A DNA stretch of 64,000 bases from Shewanella sp. TC10. GTDB taxonomy: Bacteria > Pseudomonadota > Gammaproteobacteria > Enterobacterales > Shewanellaceae. This document shows, in pieces, positions 26,315 through 35,531 of this stretch. Made by a program: the position numbers and the translations under genes. Positions within the stretch are counted from its first letter, which is position 1. Each line of letters begins with the position of its first letter. The notes under the pieces were generated by a model. It was not told the origin of the DNA, searched no databases, and was given only the letters and a program-made list of their open reading frames with translations. The stretch covers positions 89,821-153,820 of the forward strand of contig NZ_VKHR01000003.1 of assembly GCF_009663145.1 (NCBI RefSeq). Direction: 5' to 3'.

Positions 26315-27544
26315 ATGTTACAAGAAAATGAAAATCCAGAAAATATATTCTTTACTAGTAAGTATTCTTCTAGGTTATTGATTAATAGCTTTTATTTGTT
26401 AATGATCTCGTTCGTTTTTTCTTTCCTCACAGCTTGTAGTAGTACCACTCAGACCAAAAACACCGCAAGAGTCAGCACATTGTTCAGTGATAATGATTTT
26501 AACTCTGTGACTATTCCTGATACTGATACCATTTTTGAACTCCCAGAAGAGATGGCGAACGACATAAGAAAAGAGTATGCACGTTCTGCTGGAATTAACG
26601 GTGAGAAACAAGCCGCAAATAAATGGTTAGCTGAGTATATTGGTGCACAAGAAGGTGGATTTGAGTATCGAGACCACTACACCAGAATGGCCAGTGTCAC
26701 GGCAGAGGAGCGGGCAGGGAATTGTATGTCGCTAGTGGTGTTGTCTACAGCTATTGCCGAAGTATTAGGTGTGCCAGTTAAATTTCAAGATATAGATGTT
26801 GAACCAATATGGGATAGACGAGGTGGCTTTTATTTAGTTAATGGTCACGTCAATATGAAGTTACTTCATGTGGATCAGCCCAATACTTATAGTATGCGAG
26901 GATCTGAAATATTAGTGGATTTTCTGCCTGAACGCTCGATCAGAGCTTACAAAATTCAGCAAATTAATAAACAGACTCTAGCTGGGATGTATTTTAATAA
27001 TGTCGCAGCAGAAGCCTTAGTGAGAAACGAGTATGACTTAGCTTATGCGCTTGCTAAAAGAGCAATAGAGCTAGACCCGTTTTATGTGAATAGCATTAAC
27101 ACTCTGGCCGTCATATATCGTCATAAAGGGATGGACGATTTAGCTGAGCAAGCATATCGACATGTATTGCAGTTAGAAGCTAAGAACATAACAACCTTAT
27201 ATAATTTAGCGATCATTCTTGGTGAGCAAGATAGATTAGAAGAATGGAAGCAGGTACATAAAGTGTTAGAGCTTGCGCGTATCAACAATCCCTTTTATTA
27301 CTTTGACATGGCTCAGCAAGCCTACTTTGAAAAGCAATATCAAGAAGCATTAGTGTGGTACAAACGGGCGGTGGATAGGGCAGATTATCGTCATGAGTTC
27401 TATTTTGGTTTGTCACGTGCATATTGGGTGACAGGGGATGAAAGAAGAGCGAAGAAGAATATGGAGAAAGCCCTAGATTTAAGTATTGATGAAACGAGTC
27501 AGCATAGGTATAGAGGTAAGCTTCAAGCAATGATGCGGCATTAA
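26315..27544 (+). CDS. Lipoprotein with transglutaminase-like and TPR domains
   Basis: 409 residues from ATG 26315 (GGAG, 8 nt upstream). A long n-region precedes the hydrophobic core and lipobox LTAC (Cys41). A transglutaminase-like fold (about 110-200) shows the Cys in AGNCMSLVVLSTAIAEVLG and the His in NGHVNMK. TPR repeats then follow (about 230-400; for example AYALAKRAIELDPFYVNSIN and AYWVTGDERRAKKNMEKALD). Such proteins are thought to be envelope-associated proteases or scaffolds; the substrate is unknown. Own terminator follows. Confidence 0.78.
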   Translation: MLQENENPENIFFTSKYSSRLLINSFYLLMISFVFSFLTACSSTTQTKNTARVSTLFSDNDFNSVTIPDTDTIFELPEEMANDIRKEYARSAGINGEKQAANKWLAEYIGAQEGGFEYRDHYTRMASVTAEERAGNCMSLVVLSTAIAEVLGVPVKFQDIDVEPIWDRRGGFYLVNGHVNMKLLHVDQPNTYSMRGSEILVDFLPERSIRAYKIQQINKQTLAGMYFNNVAAEALVRNEYDLAYALAKRAIELDPFYVNSINTLAVIYRHKGMDDLAEQAYRHVLQLEAKNITTLYNLAIILGEQDRLEEWKQVHKVLELARINNPFYYFDMAQQAYFEKQYQEALVWYKRAVDRADYRHEFYFGLSRAYWVTGDERRAKKNMEKALDLSIDETSQHRYRGKLQAMMRH

Positions 27545-27590
27545 CAGCCCCTAGTGACTTTTATTTTCAGAGTGATGTTATGCAAAAGTA

Positions 27591-27624
27591 AGCTACGTTC
27601 AGTTTAGGTTGAGCGTAGCTTTTT
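27591..27624 (+). terminator. Terminator after TPR lipoprotein gene
   Basis: AGCTACGTTCA pairs with TGAGCGTAGCT (one mismatch), followed by TTTTT. Confidence 0.75.
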
Positions 27625-27876
27625 CGTTGCTAATAAAAAATTCACATTATGGGATACAGTGACGAATATAGCCGAAATTAATGAATTTATTAGATATTTT
27701 AAAATGTTAAATTTAAACTTATTTATTAACAGTGATTTATACTCATAAATTAGACAAAACCATAGATTGAGTGAATTATTGTATGGTACTGTTTGAATTA
27801 TAAAGCTGTGCGTTATGCTTTACTGCCAAGCTTGAAGTTTGGCATAAATAAACTGTTTGCTGGAGCTGTATAAACT
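27625..27876. other. aroG upstream region
   Basis: No gene. A small inverted repeat GCCAAGC-TTGAA-GTTTGGC (27825-27843) sits about 34 bp before the aroG start. No convincing TyrR box and no leader peptide rich in aromatic residues were found. Confidence 0.4.
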
Positions 27877-28929
27877 ATGTATTACCAAAATGATGACGTT
27901 AGAATTGATGAGATAAAAGAACTATTGCCTCCTATCGCTATTTTAGAGCGATTTCCGGCGTCAGAAACGGCATCAGCAACCGTGTTTAATGCTCGTGATG
28001 GAATCCACCGTATTCTGAACCGTCAAGATGACCGTTTACTTGTGGTCATTGGCCCATGCTCTATTCATGATCCTGTTGCTGCGTTAGATTATGGCAAGCG
28101 TTTAATTGCCCTGCGTGAACAATATAAAGATCAACTTGAAATTGTTATGCGTGTTTATTTTGAAAAACCGCGTACTACAGTGGGTTGGAAAGGCTTGATT
28201 AACGATCCATACATGGACAACAGTTTTAAGCTAAATGATGGCTTAAGAACAGCACGTAAATTACTGGTTGATTTGAATGAGTCAGGAATTCCTACCGCTG
28301 GTGAGTTCCTCGATATGATCACACCACAATATGTTGCTGACATGATGTGCTGGGGCGCAATTGGTGCGCGTACGACTGAATCACAAGTTCACCGTGAACT
28401 TGCTTCAGGATTATCAAGTCCTGTTGGATTTAAAAATGGCACCGACGGTACAATTAAAGTGGCTATTGACGCCATAGGCGCAGCAAGTGCTCCGCATCAC
28501 TTTTTATCGGTAACAAAGTTTGGCCATTCTGCAATCGTATCGACGAAAGGTAATCCTGATTGCCACATCATTTTACGCGGTGGTAAAGCGCCGAATTATA
28601 GCGAAAGCGATGTTACAGAGATTGAAGCTCAGTTAGAGAAAGCTAAATTACCTGCGAACATTATGATTGACTTTAGCCATGCAAATAGCAGCAAAGACTT
28701 TAAAAAACAGATGGTCGTTGCTGAAGATGTTGCAGGACAAATCAGTTCAGGTAATCAGAATATCTTTGGTGTGATGGTAGAAAGTAACATTGAAGAAGGC
28801 CGACAAGACTTAGTTGTTGGCAAAAAACTTTGTTATGGCCAAAGCATTACAGATGCTTGTATTGGTTGGAGCGATACTGAAAAGTTGCTTGCGACCTTAA
28901 GTGACAGCGTACTGAAAAGACGCGGTTAG
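27877..28929 (+). CDS. aroG: DAHP synthase, AroG type
   Basis: 350 residues, the full length of E. coli AroG and closely similar throughout: MYYQNDDVRIDEIKELLPP at the start, the GPCSIHDP loop (about 59-66), RVYFEKPRTTVGWKGLINDP, and IDFSHANSSK near 268. It condenses phosphoenolpyruvate and erythrose 4-phosphate, the first step to aromatic amino acids. The phenylalanine-sensitive isozyme is the closest match. Monocistronic; its terminator is shared with the convergent small gene. Confidence 0.95.
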   Translation: MYYQNDDVRIDEIKELLPPIAILERFPASETASATVFNARDGIHRILNRQDDRLLVVIGPCSIHDPVAALDYGKRLIALREQYKDQLEIVMRVYFEKPRTTVGWKGLINDPYMDNSFKLNDGLRTARKLLVDLNESGIPTAGEFLDMITPQYVADMMCWGAIGARTTESQVHRELASGLSSPVGFKNGTDGTIKVAIDAIGAASAPHHFLSVTKFGHSAIVSTKGNPDCHIILRGGKAPNYSESDVTEIEAQLEKAKLPANIMIDFSHANSSKDFKKQMVVAEDVAGQISSGNQNIFGVMVESNIEEGRQDLVVGKKLCYGQSITDACIGWSDTEKLLATLSDSVLKRRG

Positions 28930-28953
28930 TCATTAATAGGCTATAAATAAATT

Positions 28954-28982
28954 AAAAAAGGCGCTGTTCAGCGCCTTTTTTA
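28954..28982. terminator. Bidirectional terminator of aroG and the 57-residue gene
   Basis: AAGGCGC-TGTTCA-GCGCCTT stem with A-run before and T-run after. The stop codon of the minus-strand gene (28980-28982) lies in the T-run. Confidence 0.88.
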
Positions 28983-29153
28983 TTTGTTGGTGTTAGCTAA
29001 ATATTCATTGGCTTTAGCTAGGCTTCCAAATGCCGAAATTAGATTGTTTCTTCCTTTATCTTGAAGCTCAGGGTTACCTGATTCAATCATCATCCATACC
29101 CATGTTTGTATTAATTGTAATGGTGGGTGCTGAACTTTTGTTGCGTCTAACAT
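28980..29153 (-). CDS. Small hypothetical protein (57 aa)
   Basis: MLDATKVQHPPLQLIQTWVW begins a 57-residue frame from ATG 29153 to TAA 28980, with a good ribosome site (AAGGA, 6 nt). The centre holds IESGNPELQDKGRNNLISAF and the C-terminus LAKANEYLANTNK. It looks like a soluble, mostly helical protein; no family recognised. A TATACT -10 lies at 29196-29191. It is convergent with aroG and shares its terminator. Good codon structure and signals make it likely real. Confidence 0.65.
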   Translation of the reverse strand: MLDATKVQHPPLQLIQTWVWMMIESGNPELQDKGRNNLISAFGSLAKANEYLANTNK

Positions 29154-29196
29154 GTTGCTTCCTTTGAACGGGGAAAAAATGTTAATGGCTAGTATA

Positions 29197-29542
29197 ATGC
29201 GCCAAAAAGTATCGATTAAAGAGTATCAAATTCTCTTTGGATGCTGAACTAGAAACAAGCTAATAATTGCATATTTAGCAAATTATTTTATAAAAGCTAG
29301 CCTTTATAATTACTTAAAAACAGTTTTTGTAATTCAAAAGTTTTACGTATGGCGATTTTTTACAACCTAAAATCTAAAAAAGCGCGTGAAGGAAGTCAAA
29401 ACTTCTCGAGATTTATTGATATGGAATAAATTTCAACTCCATATAATAGTGTTAACTTATTGTTGTGTTGATTGTGGTACTGGCTAAATTTTTAATGCTG
29501 GTGCTATTTTGAAAGTGAAATTAGTGTAATTGGTGAAAGTAA
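29197..29542. other. Intergenic before ABC exporter gene
   Basis: Strongly AT-rich. It holds the start region for the small minus-strand gene and presumably the promoter of the exporter. No gene or repeat recognised. Confidence 0.4.
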
Positions 29543-31330
29543 ATGAGACCGTCAGCATATTTTGATGGGCCAGTAGGAAAGCTAAACTGGCAAGTAGTGA
29601 GATTGTTATGGCCCTATTTATTTGAGTTCAAAGGGCGAATTTTTCTGGCGATGTTATGTCTTATTGTCGCCAAACTAGCCAGTGTCGGCTTACCTTTTAT
29701 ATTAAAAGACTTAGTCGATAGTTTAGATGGTCAAAAAACTGCAGCGATAGTGGCAGTTCCCGTCGCTTTAGTTATCGCCTACGGATCTGTTAGGTTCTTG
29801 AATGTCATTATTGGTGAAATAAGAGATACGCTGTTTGGGCGTGTCACAGAAAGAGCGATCAGGCGACTTGGTCTGGCTGTATTTGAGCACTTACATCGAC
29901 TAGATCTTGATTTTCATTTAGACCGAAGAACAGGCGGGTTATCGCGAGACATTGAGCGTGGTACTAGTGGTATCAGCTTTTTGATGCGATTTATGGTATT
30001 CAATATTGTGCCAACGCTACTTGAAATAAGCTTAGTGATCATCATTTTCTTCTTTAATTATGGTATTGGTTTTGCGTTGATTACGCTGCTAGCTGTGGTT
30101 GCTTATATTGGTTATTCAATAATAGCAACGGAGTGGAGAACTGGTTTTGTTAGAGATGCTGCTAATGCAGATTCCCTATCAAATACCCGCGCCGTTGACA
30201 GTTTATTGAACTATGAAACGGTGAAGTATTTTAATAATGAGCGTTATGAGTCAGACCGATATGATGCTGCGCTAGATCAATGGGAAGTGGCCAAACGTAA
30301 AAATAGGTTGTCATTATTTGCCCTTAATGCCGGGCAAGCGTTAATCATTGCTGTGGCAATGACCGCTATGATGTGGTTGGCAGCTTATGAAGTGACAGCT
30401 GGCAATATGACACTCGGTGATTTTGTGTTGATTAATGCCTTTATGATGCAGTTGTTTATACCGCTTAACTTTTTAGGTTTTGTATATCGTGAAATTCGTG
30501 GTGCGTTAGCCAATATTGAACGTATGTTTGGCTTGCTAGACAAGATCCCAGCGATTAAAGATAGTCCAAGAGCATCTGATGTTGTCCCCACAAAAGGGGA
30601 GCTGAGTTTTAATCGTATTTGCTTTAACTATGACGAAAGAACCATTTTAAAAGACGTCAGCTTTACCATTCCAGCAGGCCAGAAAGTTGCCGTTGTGGGT
30701 GAAAGTGGTGCAGGTAAATCAACGCTGATTAAACTGCTATTTCGTTTTTATGATGTTGACAGTGGTGCAATAAAAATCGATGGGCAAGATATTCAACAAT
30801 TGACGCAGCAAGCACTTCGTCAGTCCATCGCAATTGTTCCACAAGACACAGTGCTATTTAACGATACTATTTATAACAACATTCTGTATGGTAGGCCTAC
30901 AGCGAGCGACGATGAATTAAGAGAGGCGGTTAAACTCGCTAATCTGACTGACTTTATTGAATCACTGCCTCAGCAGTGGGAAACCAAAGTTGGTGAACGA
31001 GGTTTGAAACTCTCTGGTGGTGAAAAGCAACGGGTATCTATTGCACGGGCAATTTTAAAGTCAGCTCCTATTTTGGTGTTTGATGAAGCTACGTCATCTT
31101 TAGATAGTAAATCTGAGCAGGCTATATTAACCGCATTAAAAGAGGCAGAAAAAGGTCATACAAGCTTGGTTGTAGCGCACCGTTTATCAACGATTATTGA
31201 TGCTGATAAAATTGTCGTATTGAGTCAAGGAAGGATTGCTGAGCAAGGGACTCATCAGGCGTTACTTGTACAAAATGGCGTCTATGCAAAACTGTGGCGG
31301 ATCCAAAATGAGCAAACAATCACACTTTGA
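29543..31330 (+). CDS. ABC exporter of the Atm1/ABCB7 type
   Basis: 595 residues, half-transporter. The transmembrane domain (about 20-320, six helices) contains the Atm1-type stretch RTGGLSRDIERGTSGISFLM. Its family exports glutathione-linked sulfur or metal compounds. The nucleotide-binding domain (about 345-590) has Walker A GESGAGKST, signature LSGGEKQRVS, Walker B ILVFDEATSSLD and the H-loop VVAHRLST. It works as a homodimer in the inner membrane. Bacterial homologues are linked to heavy-metal tolerance. Followed 138 bp later by a small gene. Confidence 0.9.
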   Translation: MRPSAYFDGPVGKLNWQVVRLLWPYLFEFKGRIFLAMLCLIVAKLASVGLPFILKDLVDSLDGQKTAAIVAVPVALVIAYGSVRFLNVIIGEIRDTLFGRVTERAIRRLGLAVFEHLHRLDLDFHLDRRTGGLSRDIERGTSGISFLMRFMVFNIVPTLLEISLVIIIFFFNYGIGFALITLLAVVAYIGYSIIATEWRTGFVRDAANADSLSNTRAVDSLLNYETVKYFNNERYESDRYDAALDQWEVAKRKNRLSLFALNAGQALIIAVAMTAMMWLAAYEVTAGNMTLGDFVLINAFMMQLFIPLNFLGFVYREIRGALANIERMFGLLDKIPAIKDSPRASDVVPTKGELSFNRICFNYDERTILKDVSFTIPAGQKVAVVGESGAGKSTLIKLLFRFYDVDSGAIKIDGQDIQQLTQQALRQSIAIVPQDTVLFNDTIYNNILYGRPTASDDELREAVKLANLTDFIESLPQQWETKVGERGLKLSGGEKQRVSIARAILKSAPILVFDEATSSLDSKSEQAILTALKEAEKGHTSLVVAHRLSTIIDADKIVVLSQGRIAEQGTHQALLVQNGVYAKLWRIQNEQTITL

Positions 31331-31377
31331 TGTGCAGCTTGTATACGTTTTCTCTCTTTGATAGTGCAGTTTTTGTG

Positions 31378-31383
31378 TATAAT
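31378..31383 (+). promoter_or_regulatory. Extended -10 element
   Basis: TGTG-TATAAT, a perfect -10 with an upstream TG, about 85 bp before the GTG of the 82-residue gene. No good -35 at the right distance. Confidence 0.4.
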
Positions 31384-31468
31384 TAACTTTAATTGCCTGG
31401 AAAGGATTGAGATCGTTTAGGTAAATAGGAAATTGTCAGGTAATTAAGCCTAAGTATGGAGGTAGTTA

Positions 31469-31717
31469 GTGCAAAACATTTCTTTAATAGCAGCCTTAGA
31501 GGGTACACAACACAAAGTGACCACTGATTGGTTTGCAATTATGGCGACGCTTGAGAAGCGAGAAATGAATCAAGATGAACTGCAGTCTGTCTATGATGAA
31601 TTATGCGCAGGCTTGATTGTGACTACCCGTGGACTAACTCTAGCTAAAATAAACGATAACGAGAGTGAAGATAGTTTATTAAAAGCAGATGATAGTGCGG
31701 CAGATATTTTGGTATAA
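31469..31717 (+). CDS. Hypothetical protein (82 aa)
   Basis: 82 residues from GTG 31469 with a strong GGAGG site. Helical N-terminus (ISLIAALEGTQHKVTTDWFA), a central helix-rich part (MNQDELQSVYDELCAGLIVTTRGL split by turns), and an acidic C-terminus. No family recognised. Own terminator. Confidence 0.6.
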   Translation: MQNISLIAALEGTQHKVTTDWFAIMATLEKREMNQDELQSVYDELCAGLIVTTRGLTLAKINDNESEDSLLKADDSAADILV

Positions 31718-31792
31718 ACGCTCAAAGAACCTATTTAGCTGTAGGTTTGTGTAACAGCCTTAAAGTTAGTATTACAGTGATAAATAGACATA

Positions 31793-31821
31793 AAAAAAGC
31801 AATCATGATGATTGCTTTTTT
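31793..31821. terminator. Bidirectional terminator
   Basis: AAGCAATCA-TGA-TGATTGCTT stem with A7 before and T6 after. It sits between the 82-residue gene and the convergent 66-residue gene. Confidence 0.88.
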
Positions 31822-31850
31822 ATTGCCTTTTGACTTGTCTAATCGTCAAT

Positions 31851-32051
31851 TTATCTATTTTTAGACCAGCTATGGCAGACCATTTTAATCATTGAGTTTG
31901 CGCTACTGTCTTCAGTTAATCGAGTAATTTGTCCTTGTTCAAAACAAACCTTTTCACCTTCAATCTCAGATAGCTTTTCACAGTTGCTACAGGTCAGCGA
32001 CAATGATTTATGAGTCCCACCGGAAGTCATAATCGAATTTGCAGTTTTCAA
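31851..32051 (-). CDS. Hypothetical Cys-rich small protein (66 aa)
   Basis: 66 residues. The cysteines in LTCSNCEKL (a CxxC pair), VCFEQG and MVCHSW suggest a small metal-binding or redox fold. No family recognised. The convergent terminator is well placed 30 bp beyond its stop, which supports a real transcript. Confidence 0.5.
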   Translation of the reverse strand: MKTANSIMTSGGTHKSLSLTCSNCEKLSEIEGEKVCFEQGQITRLTEDSSANSMIKMVCHSWSKNR

Positions 32052-32199
32052 AAGTTAGTCCCTAAACAAATGTGCTCTATGTCACAATTTTACACCTAAT
32101 GTAAAAATAGTTCAAAGTAATGGTATGTCAATATATTAGCAATAGGTCTAATAGTTTTTACTAATTAACACTGTCAGGTGTTAAACAACTTATCAATTA

Positions 32200-33681
32200 C
32201 TAATATTGTCGGTAAAACTTATCTAAGGAGACTGAGATACCACTTTCAGTGACAATCTTTGCATGGTGACGAGTAAGCTGTCTTGGTTCACTTACGCCGC
32301 ATGAATGAGCAATAATCTTTAAATCATGATGCAATGACATATTGTAGTTTGCGACTCTTGCCGATTTATTACGCGGATCTAATCCCTGTTGTAAGTGTTT
32401 ATTATGGGTAGTAATCCCAGTAGGGCAGGTATCTTTATTACACTGCAATGCTTGTATGCAGCCTAAGGCAAACATATTGCCTCTGGCTGATGCGATAAAG
32501 TCAGCACCTGTCGCCAGTGCCCATGCGACTTGGGAAGGCAACACCATTTTGCCACTAGCAATCACCTTGATTCTTTGTTTTAAGCCTTTTTGCCTGAATA
32601 AATTGATAACAATAGGTAGGCTTTCTTTTATTGGTAAACCAACATGATCCATTAATGCCTGAGGGGCGGCTCCTGTTCCACCTTCAGCACTATCTAAAGT
32701 GAAAAAGTCGGGAGCATGTTCAATACCTCGATGGTTTATTTCTTCACATAAATCAATTAACCATTGTTCATCACCTAGCACAGCCTTAATACCTGTCGGC
32801 TTACCAGTGACTTCGCGCACATGACAAATCATGTCTAGGATATCCACAACGCTATTAAATTCTGCATGGCCATTAGGGCTAATTGAATCTTGCCCTACCG
32901 GGATCCCGCGAATGGCGGCAATTTCTTCGGTGACTTTCACACCCGGTAAAATGCCTCCTTTACCAGGTTTAGCCCCTTGGCTGAGCTTTATTTCAAACAT
33001 TTTGATATTGTCATGCTCTGCAATAGCGCGAAGTTTGTCATCATCTAAATGGCCATCGTCATCACGAACCCCATATTTAGCAGTTCCGATTTGAAATACG
33101 AGATCGCAATTGCCCTTTAAATGGTGCTCACTTAGCCCCCCTTCACCAGTGTTTAGCCAACAACCAGCTTGTGCGGCGCCATGAGATAAAGCGGTAACAG
33201 CTGGACGAGACAAAGCACCGAAACTCATTGCTGAAATGTGGCAAATGGTCGATGTTTGATAAGGTATTTTGCATTCAGTACCGATAGTGAGAACGTTATC
33301 TGTATGCTGATCTGAGTCGTATTTAGGAAATGCCGCATTCAAAAACATCACAGTGCCAGTTCTGTCGTGGGTTTGAGTTGAACCGAATGAAATGGTCCGA
33401 TCGATATTTTTAGCAGCGCGGTAAATCCAACTGCGTTCAGCGCGATTAAAGGGTAATTCTTCACGGTCTTGGGCAAAAAAGTATTGTCTAAAAAACTCAC
33501 CCTGCTTTTCAAATAGGTAACGAAAACGACCTATAACAGGGTAGTTGTGACGAATCGCTTGTTTGGTTTGTAATTTATCGGCGATATACATATAAATTAC
33601 AGCGATAAAACCGATAGCAATACAGGCTAGAAATAATCCAGTAAAGATTTCTAATCCGACAATAAACCAATGTGGTTGCAT
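32200..33681 (-). CDS. FMN-binding glutamate-synthase-like protein
   Basis: 493 residues. One N-terminal transmembrane helix (about 8-30), then a complete GltS FMN-binding barrel (about 95-470). Motifs include MSFGALSRPAVTALSHGA, the glycine-rich SAEGGTGAAPQALMDHVGLP, and the cysteine cluster ALQCNKDTCPTGITTHN. It lacks the glutamine amidotransferase and C-terminal GXGXG domains of GltB. It is therefore a stand-alone GltB2-type enzyme of unknown substrate, probably membrane associated. Confidence 0.87.
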   Translation of the reverse strand: MQPHWFIVGLEIFTGLFLACIAIGFIAVIYMYIADKLQTKQAIRHNYPVIGRFRYLFEKQGEFFRQYFFAQDREELPFNRAERSWIYRAAKNIDRTISFGSTQTHDRTGTVMFLNAAFPKYDSDQHTDNVLTIGTECKIPYQTSTICHISAMSFGALSRPAVTALSHGAAQAGCWLNTGEGGLSEHHLKGNCDLVFQIGTAKYGVRDDDGHLDDDKLRAIAEHDNIKMFEIKLSQGAKPGKGGILPGVKVTEEIAAIRGIPVGQDSISPNGHAEFNSVVDILDMICHVREVTGKPTGIKAVLGDEQWLIDLCEEINHRGIEHAPDFFTLDSAEGGTGAAPQALMDHVGLPIKESLPIVINLFRQKGLKQRIKVIASGKMVLPSQVAWALATGADFIASARGNMFALGCIQALQCNKDTCPTGITTHNKHLQQGLDPRNKSARVANYNMSLHHDLKIIAHSCGVSEPRQLTRHHAKIVTESGISVSLDKFYRQY

Positions 33682-33911
33682 TTTTGTTCCTTAAAAATGT
33701 TCGATGGCAATCGTTGAAGTATGGTGCGCGTTAAATGAGTGATATCACTAAGCTGTTCAATTTTTGACTAAATTCATTATGGATGAAGCCAAGCGATTGT
33801 TCTAGCCTAATCTTGTCAGTATTGCAGATGTCGTTTAACTCAAGGTTTTTACAAAATTGCCGATAAAGTAAGCTAACCTGAATTGTTATTGATAAATTAT
33901 TGGAGCTGATG

Positions 33912-34514
33912 ATGGAGCTATATAACCCGACGCAAATGAATGCCAAATCACACCGTCAAACTTCGTCAGATGAGATGCAGGCTAAATCTGATGCTAAGCC
34001 ATTAACTGCTAATGATGGTGCCGCTGAAGTTAAAAAAACATCGGTTAGTGAGATGAGCCGAGATCTTAAAAACAGCAGCATCCTAGCAGCGCAAGAAAAA
34101 GTCAGCATCGCTGCTGGCGATCAGTCTATGGCATTGTTATACCGCGCCGCCATTGATGCGATTAATATTGAACTTGAGCCAACAATGGGCGAAAACGCGA
34201 TTCAGAAAACCGCTGATAGTGAAGTCGACTATTCGCCAGAAGCAACAGCTGAGCGTATAGTCAGCTTTGCGACTAATTTCTTTTCAGTGCATCAGCAGCA
34301 GAACAGCCAAATGGAATTTACTGAGCAATTAGATAGCTTTATGGAAAAAATTTCTGGTGCGATAGATCAAGGCTTTAAAGAAGCGACTGAGATACTATCG
34401 GGTTTGAAAGTGTTTGAAGGTGACATTGCAGCTGGAGTGGAACAAACCTATAGTTTAATTCAGGCGGGGCTTGAAACTTTTAAACAAAATACAGCACCGC
34501 CGCAAGTTGACTAA
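33912..34514 (+). CDS. DUF5610 family protein
   Basis: About 200 residues from ATG 33912 (GGAG, 6 nt). The N-terminal 60 residues are low complexity (Lys/Ser/Ala/Asp). The C-terminal part (AIDAINIELEPTMGENAIQK, and YSPEATAERIVSFATNFF) matches my recollection of DUF5610. No signal peptide and no membrane segment. Function unknown. Same strand as fpr, 40 bp upstream, so possibly co-transcribed. Confidence 0.65.
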   Translation: MELYNPTQMNAKSHRQTSSDEMQAKSDAKPLTANDGAAEVKKTSVSEMSRDLKNSSILAAQEKVSIAAGDQSMALLYRAAIDAINIELEPTMGENAIQKTADSEVDYSPEATAERIVSFATNFFSVHQQQNSQMEFTEQLDSFMEKISGAIDQGFKEATEILSGLKVFEGDIAAGVEQTYSLIQAGLETFKQNTAPPQVD

Positions 34515-34554
34515 AAACATTGAATATCGTCATTTATGAGTCAAGGAATAGCTT

Positions 34555-35304
34555 ATGTGGACAACGGGTACCGTCATTGAACGTATTGAATGGAACGAGA
34601 AGTTATTCTCATTGCGTATTAAGGCCGATGTCGAGCCATTTATTGCTGGGCAATTTATCAAGCTGAGCCAAATTCGCGATGACAAACGCATTGCACGAGC
34701 TTATTCAGTTGTGAACCCACCGGGTAAGGACTATGTTGAAATTTTAGCTGTTGCGGTAGAAGAAGGGCAATTATCTCCCGATCTTCAAGCGCTTAATGTT
34801 GGTGATAATATTGAAGTCAGCACTAAGGCCGCAGGTTTTATGACCTTAGATGAAATCCCTACAGGTGCATTGCAAGGTCCGCACTTATGGTTCTTAGCGA
34901 CAGGTACTGCAGTGGGTCCGTTTATCTCAATGATGGAAACTGAAGAGCCATGGTTAAGATTTGAAAAAGTCGTGTTGGTATATGGGGTAAGGTTAATTGA
35001 AGATTTAGCTTATTTACCTCAGTTACAAGCACTACAGAAAAAGTATCCCACACAATTTATTTTCATTCCTTCAGTGACTAGGGAAGCCTTTGATGGCGGA
35101 CTATCATGTCGTATTCCTGATGGGCTACAAAGTGGTATTCTGGAACAAACCGCAGGAGTGGCGTTAAACCAAGATAACGCTCAGGTGATGATTTGTGGCA
35201 ACCCAGGCATGATTAGCGATGCACAGACTGTACTCACCGAAAAAGGTTTAGTTAAAAACTTACGTCGTGCACCAGGTCAAATCACAGTCGAGAAATATTG
35301 GTAA
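34555..35304 (+). CDS. fpr: Ferredoxin/flavodoxin-NADP+ reductase
   Basis: 249 residues, standard Fpr length. FAD domain with RAYSVVNPP (about 49-57), then the NADP domain with LATGTAVGPFISM and the C-terminal CGNPGM and VEKYW, the last being the characteristic FpR ending. It passes electrons between NADPH and ferredoxin or flavodoxin, supporting Fe-S repair and oxidative defence. The start has an AAGGAA site. Confidence 0.93.
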   Translation: MWTTGTVIERIEWNEKLFSLRIKADVEPFIAGQFIKLSQIRDDKRIARAYSVVNPPGKDYVEILAVAVEEGQLSPDLQALNVGDNIEVSTKAAGFMTLDEIPTGALQGPHLWFLATGTAVGPFISMMETEEPWLRFEKVVLVYGVRLIEDLAYLPQLQALQKKYPTQFIFIPSVTREAFDGGLSCRIPDGLQSGILEQTAGVALNQDNAQVMICGNPGMISDAQTVLTEKGLVKNLRRAPGQITVEKYW

Positions 35305-35444
35305 AACATTACTGCAAAGGTTGTGTGAGGTGAAACTCGCGCAGCTTTTAAGCTGTTTTCTTGCCGCTGTTTTTCCATGTAATTCATAAATGTATATATA
35401 ACAACACTTGCTCCTTTAGCAGCGATCTATTATCCTTTCCGCAA

Positions 35445-35465
35445 TTGATAATTGTTATCATTTCC
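35445..35465. promoter_or_regulatory. Fur box
   Basis: GATAATTGTTATCATT at the centre of an imperfect 19-bp Fur-like inverted repeat, about 70 bp before the iron-binding protein start. It predicts iron repression of the following operon. Confidence 0.7.
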
Positions 35466-35531
35466 ATAAGCAATTACTTAACCGTCAGTTTACATCAGGG
35501 TTAAGTCGTGCCAAGCCAAGGAGAATTTGGA

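Noticed and set aside
27825..27843. Attenuator or TyrR site before aroG
   Set aside because: Only a short imperfect inverted repeat; no leader peptide and no TyrR consensus.
29179..29247. 22-codon frame upstream of the ABC exporter
   Set aside because: Has GGGG before its ATG, but overlaps the promoter of the minus-strand 57-residue gene and is too short to support.
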